Of a stretch of 64,000 nt of DNA, positions 60,517-64,000 are shown piece after piece (position 1 is the stretch's first letter; every line of letters begins with the position of its first letter). The stretch spans positions 798,592-862,591 of the forward strand of contig NZ_JAGSYD010000003.1 in NCBI RefSeq assembly GCF_025685575.1, given 5' to 3'. Source of the DNA: Granulicella cerasi (GTDB taxonomy: Bacteria > Acidobacteriota > Terriglobia > Terriglobales > Acidobacteriaceae). A model generated the notes under the pieces. That model ran no database searches. It had not been told where the DNA came from and saw only the letters and a list, made by a program, of their open reading frames with translations. Both the position numbers and the translations under genes were made by a program.

Positions 60517-61422
60517 ATGTATCACCACGTAAAGAAAATGATGTACACGGTAAAGGTAGACACTCCCAACATCCGTTTCGGCAACATGCTTCTTGAGCAG
60601 TTTGGCGGAGCCAACGGCGAACTGGCAGCGGCCATGCAATACACCATCCAAGGTTGGAACTGCGTCGACGATCTGGCACGACGGGATCTTCTACTGGACA
60701 TTGGCACCGAAGAACTCTCTCACTTGGAAGTCGTTGGAGCTCTCATTCGCCTTCACCTGAAAGATCTGAAGACCAACCGAGAAGCGGCGGAAGCAGACCC
60801 TTTGATCACGATCGCCGGCGGCGGCGGTGTCAGCCTGTATAACTCTCAAGGCAACGCATGGACCGCAGACTATCTCAAGATCACGGGCGAATTGGACGTC
60901 GACTTGCGAAGCAACATTGCCGCAGAAGCTCGAGCCAAGATTGTTTATGAGCGGTTGCTCGACCATACGGACGACCCGGGCACGATCGACACTCTGCAGT
61001 TCCTCATGACCAGAGAGATCACTCATATGAAGGCTTTTTCCGCCGCGCTCGAGAGCATGGAGAAGCCGCCCTTCTCGATCGGCTTCCTGAAGCCCACGCC
61101 CGGCATCGTGGACCAGTACTTCAACGGTTCAACGGGCGATGGCAGTGAGGGCGAGACAGACATGCGCGGCCCGTGGCAATCCGACTTCGGGCTTCGTCCG
61201 GTTGAATCGGAAATGGTCGGAGGCCCTGGTCTGTCGATCGAGGATGTGAAAGGCACGGAGGGGCAGGAAGAGAGAGGCAAGCAGGACTCTGCCCAAAAGG
61301 CGATCACTTCACCCTTTGCAGAAGCTCTAAGCCAGACATCTCCGAGCACGAACAAGCCCGGTGTGGCGGACGGAGCTGACGCACCGACCGAGAAGAAGCT
61401 GAAGCCGAAGTCCAAGAAGTAA
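60517..61422 (+). CDS. Manganese (non-heme) catalase
   Basis: 301 residues from ATG 60517 (GAGGGA upstream). The ferritin-like four-helix core has metal ligands in LLDIGTEELSHLEVV and TREITHMKAFSAAL. The N-terminus MYHHVKKMMYTVKVDTPNI is typical. It dismutates hydrogen peroxide. The C-terminal 80 residues are low-complexity and Lys-rich (ending KLKPKSKK), longer than usual. Confidence 0.9.
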   Translation: MYHHVKKMMYTVKVDTPNIRFGNMLLEQFGGANGELAAAMQYTIQGWNCVDDLARRDLLLDIGTEELSHLEVVGALIRLHLKDLKTNREAAEADPLITIAGGGGVSLYNSQGNAWTADYLKITGELDVDLRSNIAAEARAKIVYERLLDHTDDPGTIDTLQFLMTREITHMKAFSAALESMEKPPFSIGFLKPTPGIVDQYFNGSTGDGSEGETDMRGPWQSDFGLRPVESEMVGGPGLSIEDVKGTEGQEERGKQDSAQKAITSPFAEALSQTSPSTNKPGVADGADAPTEKKLKPKSKK

Positions 61423-61435
61423 ACGGCGGTCATCA

Positions 61436-61467
61436 GAATGGGCGGCCTGCGGGCCGCCCATTCTTTT
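61436..61467 (+). terminator. Rho-independent terminator after the catalase gene
   Basis: GAATGGGCGGCC (61436-61447) pairs with GGCCGCCCATTC (61452-61463) across four bases, followed by TTTT. Being almost symmetric it may also end the opposing crp-like transcript. Confidence 0.85.
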
Positions 61468-61471
61468 GCAG

Positions 61472-62200
61472 TTAGGCTTTTTCGTCGAACAACGCCTGTC
61501 CAGCCGAAGCGTATAGGGCAGACAGTATCTTGCGCGTTGACGAATAGCATTCGCACGCTGCCTTCTCCAAACCAGTCCGGTTGACGACTCTTACCTGTCC
61601 CCGAACGTACTCGATGAGGCCGCGTTGCTGGAGTTCTCCGGCAACCGCGCTTACCGTAGTGCGTTGACTGCCCATCATCTGTCCTAAAAATTCCTGCGTC
61701 AGCTTGAGAACCGTGTCCCCCGTCCGATCCTGCACCATGACAAGCCACCGGGCAAGACGCGCCTCCACCGGGTGAAGTCGGTTGCACCCAGCCACGAGCC
61801 CGAGCAGCACGGTTTGATATTGCGCATATGCCAGGAGAGGCCTCCGTATGGCTTCATCTTCCTGGAACATCTGTTCGAAGGCGCGATAGTCCATGCGTAG
61901 ACCCGTGCCCGCGACCTGCATAAAGCAACGAGTGGCCACCGGAACTGGACCGAGTAGATGTGTCCCCTGAGGAGCGCCTTCTCTGCCGACTGTGCCGACT
62001 TCGGTAGTGCTGCCGTCCTCCATAGTCACCACGATCGAGGCGATCCCTGACGTCAGGAAGTGAATGTACTTAGGCTGTTCGTCAGGCTCATAGAGAGACG
62101 TCTTCACCGAAAGGGTCATCGGCTTGAGGTGGCGTAATAGCTTTTTTCTCTCCACCTCGGGCATGGAGTCAAGCAGTACATTGCTGAGTCGGTAAGGCAT
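61472..62200 (-). CDS. Crp/Fnr-family transcriptional regulator
   Basis: 242 residues. An N-terminal cNMP-binding-like fold (YIHFLTSGIASIVVTMEDGS, TEVGTVGREGAP) is followed by a C-terminal winged helix (LTQEFLGQMMGSQRTTVSAV, AGELQQRGLIEYVRGQ). The Fnr iron-sulphur cysteines are absent. AGGAGG lies six bases before ATG 62200. It is divergent from a TonB receptor gene and convergent with the catalase gene. Confidence 0.85.
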   Translation of the reverse strand: MPYRLSNVLLDSMPEVERKKLLRHLKPMTLSVKTSLYEPDEQPKYIHFLTSGIASIVVTMEDGSTTEVGTVGREGAPQGTHLLGPVPVATRCFMQVAGTGLRMDYRAFEQMFQEDEAIRRPLLAYAQYQTVLLGLVAGCNRLHPVEARLARWLVMVQDRTGDTVLKLTQEFLGQMMGSQRTTVSAVAGELQQRGLIEYVRGQVRVVNRTGLEKAACECYSSTRKILSALYASAGQALFDEKA

Positions 62201-62357
62201 CAAAAGCCTCCTGGATATCTATTGGATGCCGCGGCCGTCGTTGAAAAGCTGGGGATTGGGTGTCGAAACGAGAAACCCGGGTTGAGAGGATGTTCCTGCT
62301 TATAGCGGAGCACGATGCAAACTACCGTGTTCGGATCGAATCGTATAAATTCGGGAG

Positions 62358-64000
62358 ATGCCCTCAGAACCCTTCCTTCGCCGCGCTCTGCGGCTGTCTG
62401 CCCTTTCGTTTGCTCTTGGCGTTGCGACAAGCGCGGCGCACGCTCAAGCTCTCGGTGAACTCAAAGGCCATGTCACCGATGCCACTGGCGCTGCGATCCC
62501 CAGCGCTTCGGTCACGCTGACCGATAGCGCCACGCACACGGCGCTTCATGCGCGCACCACCAGCGCGGGCGACTACGACTTCTCGCAGTTGAACTCCAGC
62601 CGCTACACGGTTGCGGTGGAGGCGTCCGGCTTCGCATCGTTCACACAAGTCGGCATCACCGTCACCACCGGCACCACGGTTCGCGCGGACGTGATGCTCA
62701 AGGCGGGCAACACCGAAGCTGTGACAGTCAACAGCGACCTTCCGCTCCTCCAGGCCGCGACAAGCGATATGGCCACGACGATTCCGGGCCATCAGGTGCA
62801 GGCGCTACCGCTGAATGCGCGCAACTTCATCCAGCTCACACAGCTTGCGCCGGGTGTGGCCCTGCCACCGGGGCAGTTGCTGCCGCGTATCAACGGCGGA
62901 CGTCCGCGCACCAACGAATACCTCTACGACGGTGTCTCTGCGCTGCAGCCCGAACCCGGCCAGGTCGTGTTCTTCCCGATCATTGACGACATCGCCGAGT
63001 TCTCCGTCGAAGCCAACAACGTGCCCGCAGAGTTTGGCCGATTCAACGGCGGCGTGGTCAACGTGGCGACACGCTCCGGCACGGCCGACTTTCACGGCAG
63101 CGTCTACGAGTTCTTCCGCAACGAAGCCTTGAACGCGCGCAACTTCTTCGCGCGCACCGGCGCCAAGCCGCAGTATCGTCGCAACATGTTCGGCGCGACG
63201 CTGGGTGGCCCGATCGTGAAGGACAAGCTCTTTTTCTTTGCGGACTATCAGGGCCTGAAGCAGCGCATCGGCATTCCGCGCATCTCCACCGTGCCCACTG
63301 AGGCGATGCGTGGCGGCAACTTCTCGGGCGTCGCAAAGATCTACAACCCTTGCACGACGACGACGAACGGCGCGGGCCAGACGGTGCGCACGGAGTTCAC
63401 CAACGACACCATCACCACCGCGCAGTGCGCATTCGATGCGAAGGCGCTGACGATCCTCAATCTCTATCCGCATGCGCAGAGCGCAGCGGCGAGCAACAAC
63501 TACAGCTACACAAACAACGACGACGATCATCAGAACCAATTCGATGTGCGTCTCGATGGCGCGCTCGGCCGCAAGGACCGCGGCTTCGTGCGCTACAGCT
63601 ACTTCTCTGAGGCCGACAAGCCCGCAGATTATCTGCCGCTCTACGGTGGACTCATCAGCTCGGCCAGCGCTGTGGTCGGCACGTCGAACGTGACCGGCGT
63701 AACGAACGTGCTCGGCCAACAGGTAGTGCTCAACGAGACGCACACCTTCACCTCCTCGCTGCTCAACGACTTTCGCGTTGGCTACACGCGCCGCGGCAAC
63801 TCCTCACTGGGCGCGCAGCTAAACGGCACTGCGACGAGCGTGCTCGGCATTCCGAATATCCCGGTGAACTCGTCGTACGCGAACACGATGCCGCAGTTCA
63901 CGTTCACGGGCTATCAGCAGCTTGGCTCTGCGGCCAGCGCCAGCGGACGCTACCAGACAGCTGTTGGCGAGCTCATCGATACGCTTGTGTGGACGAAGTC
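62358..64000 (+). CDS. TonB-dependent receptor (Oar-like), N-terminal part, runs off the window
   Basis: About 547 codons from ATG 62358. Signal peptide (LRLSALSFALGVATSAAHAQ), carboxypeptidase-regulatory domain (LGELKGHVTDATGAAIPSAS), plug (VQALPLNARNFIQLTQLAPG) and barrel segments (GTADFHGSVYEFFRNEALNA, MFGATLGGPIVKDKLFFFAD). The frame is open to the window end, so the C-terminal barrel is not seen. The GGGAG is very close to the ATG. Confidence 0.9.
   Translation, partial: MPSEPFLRRALRLSALSFALGVATSAAHAQALGELKGHVTDATGAAIPSASVTLTDSATHTALHARTTSAGDYDFSQLNSSRYTVAVEASGFASFTQVGITVTTGTTVRADVMLKAGNTEAVTVNSDLPLLQAATSDMATTIPGHQVQALPLNARNFIQLTQLAPGVALPPGQLLPRINGGRPRTNEYLYDGVSALQPEPGQVVFFPIIDDIAEFSVEANNVPAEFGRFNGGVVNVATRSGTADFHGSVYEFFRNEALNARNFFARTGAKPQYRRNMFGATLGGPIVKDKLFFFADYQGLKQRIGIPRISTVPTEAMRGGNFSGVAKIYNPCTTTTNGAGQTVRTEFTNDTITTAQCAFDAKALTILNLYPHAQSAAASNNYSYTNNDDDHQNQFDVRLDGALGRKDRGFVRYSYFSEADKPADYLPLYGGLISSASAVVGTSNVTGVTNVLGQQVVLNETHTFTSSLLNDFRVGYTRRGNSSLGAQLNGTATSVLGIPNIPVNSSYANTMPQFTFTGYQQLGSAASASGRYQTAVGELIDTLVWTK

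Noticed and set aside
62200..63743. Long leftward open frames opposite the last TonB receptor
   Set aside because: They are high-GC antisense frames, Arg/Val/Ala-rich without motifs; the plus-strand receptor explains the region.
1..64000. CRISPR array, rRNA genes, prophage structural genes
   Set aside because: No regularly spaced repeats, rRNA stretches, or capsid/tail/terminase-like proteins were seen.

Overview
The window looks like the chromosome of an Acidobacteriota soil bacterium (Acidobacteriaceae/Terriglobus-Granulicella type). I infer this from several very large Oar-like TonB receptors with an N-terminal carboxypeptidase-regulatory domain, evenly high GC, and a stressosome plus ECF-sigma gene style. 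It contains most of an integrative and conjugative element (ICE) and, to its right, ordinary chromosome.

Layout. 1-1422: the end of an IS3-type insertion sequence interrupting a TonB receptor gene. 1645-4627: ICE maintenance genes (ParB, a small ICE protein, ArdC-like antirestriction protein). 5060-22804: the cargo. It holds a two-gene Pycsar anti-phage system (cyclase and membrane effector, 5060-6609); a four-gene sigma/anti-sigma/TonB receptor/S9 peptidase operon (14315-6622) organised like lasso-peptide uptake-and-cleavage modules; a zincin-like orphan; a decayed YhcG/DUF1016 nuclease gene; and a compact nucleotide-chemistry module (16982-22804). 22895-30959: mobilisation and early transfer genes (MobF relaxase, TraD/VirD4, MobC-like protein, an oriT-like repeat region, primase, SSB). 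31460-42054: a complete-looking Trb/VirB type IV secretion cluster and a LysR regulator. 42328-43975: excisionase-like HTH and tyrosine integrase. The integrase 3' end runs into tRNA-Val(CAC), which marks the right end of the element. The left end is not in the window.

44007-64000 is chromosome: adenosine deaminase-like enzyme, tRNA-Phe, ArsR/quinone oxidoreductase pair, epoxide-hydrolase-like enzyme, BdcR/BdcA-like pair, a stressosome operon (RsbR-RsbS-RsbT-phosphatase-two hybrid kinases), a DUF421 pair around a membrane-anchored protein, an MFS transporter, a manganese catalase, a Crp/Fnr regulator and the first part of another TonB receptor.

The most interesting part is 16982-22804. One strand carries five coupled genes: a small unknown protein, an XRE repressor, an IrrE-type metallopeptidase fused to a chagasin-like cysteine-protease inhibitor, a papain-like protease, and a thymidylate-synthase-like protein. 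From the same divergent promoter region the other strand carries a thymidylate-kinase-like P-loop kinase and a MazG-type pyrophosphohydrolase. A 5-hmdU DNA kinase/alpha-glutamyl-putrescinyl-thymine pyrophosphorylase family protein follows convergently. I infer a regulated system that makes or handles an unusual thymidine-type nucleotide, guarded by a protease/inhibitor/repressor switch. All functional assignments come from reading the sequence, without database searches.
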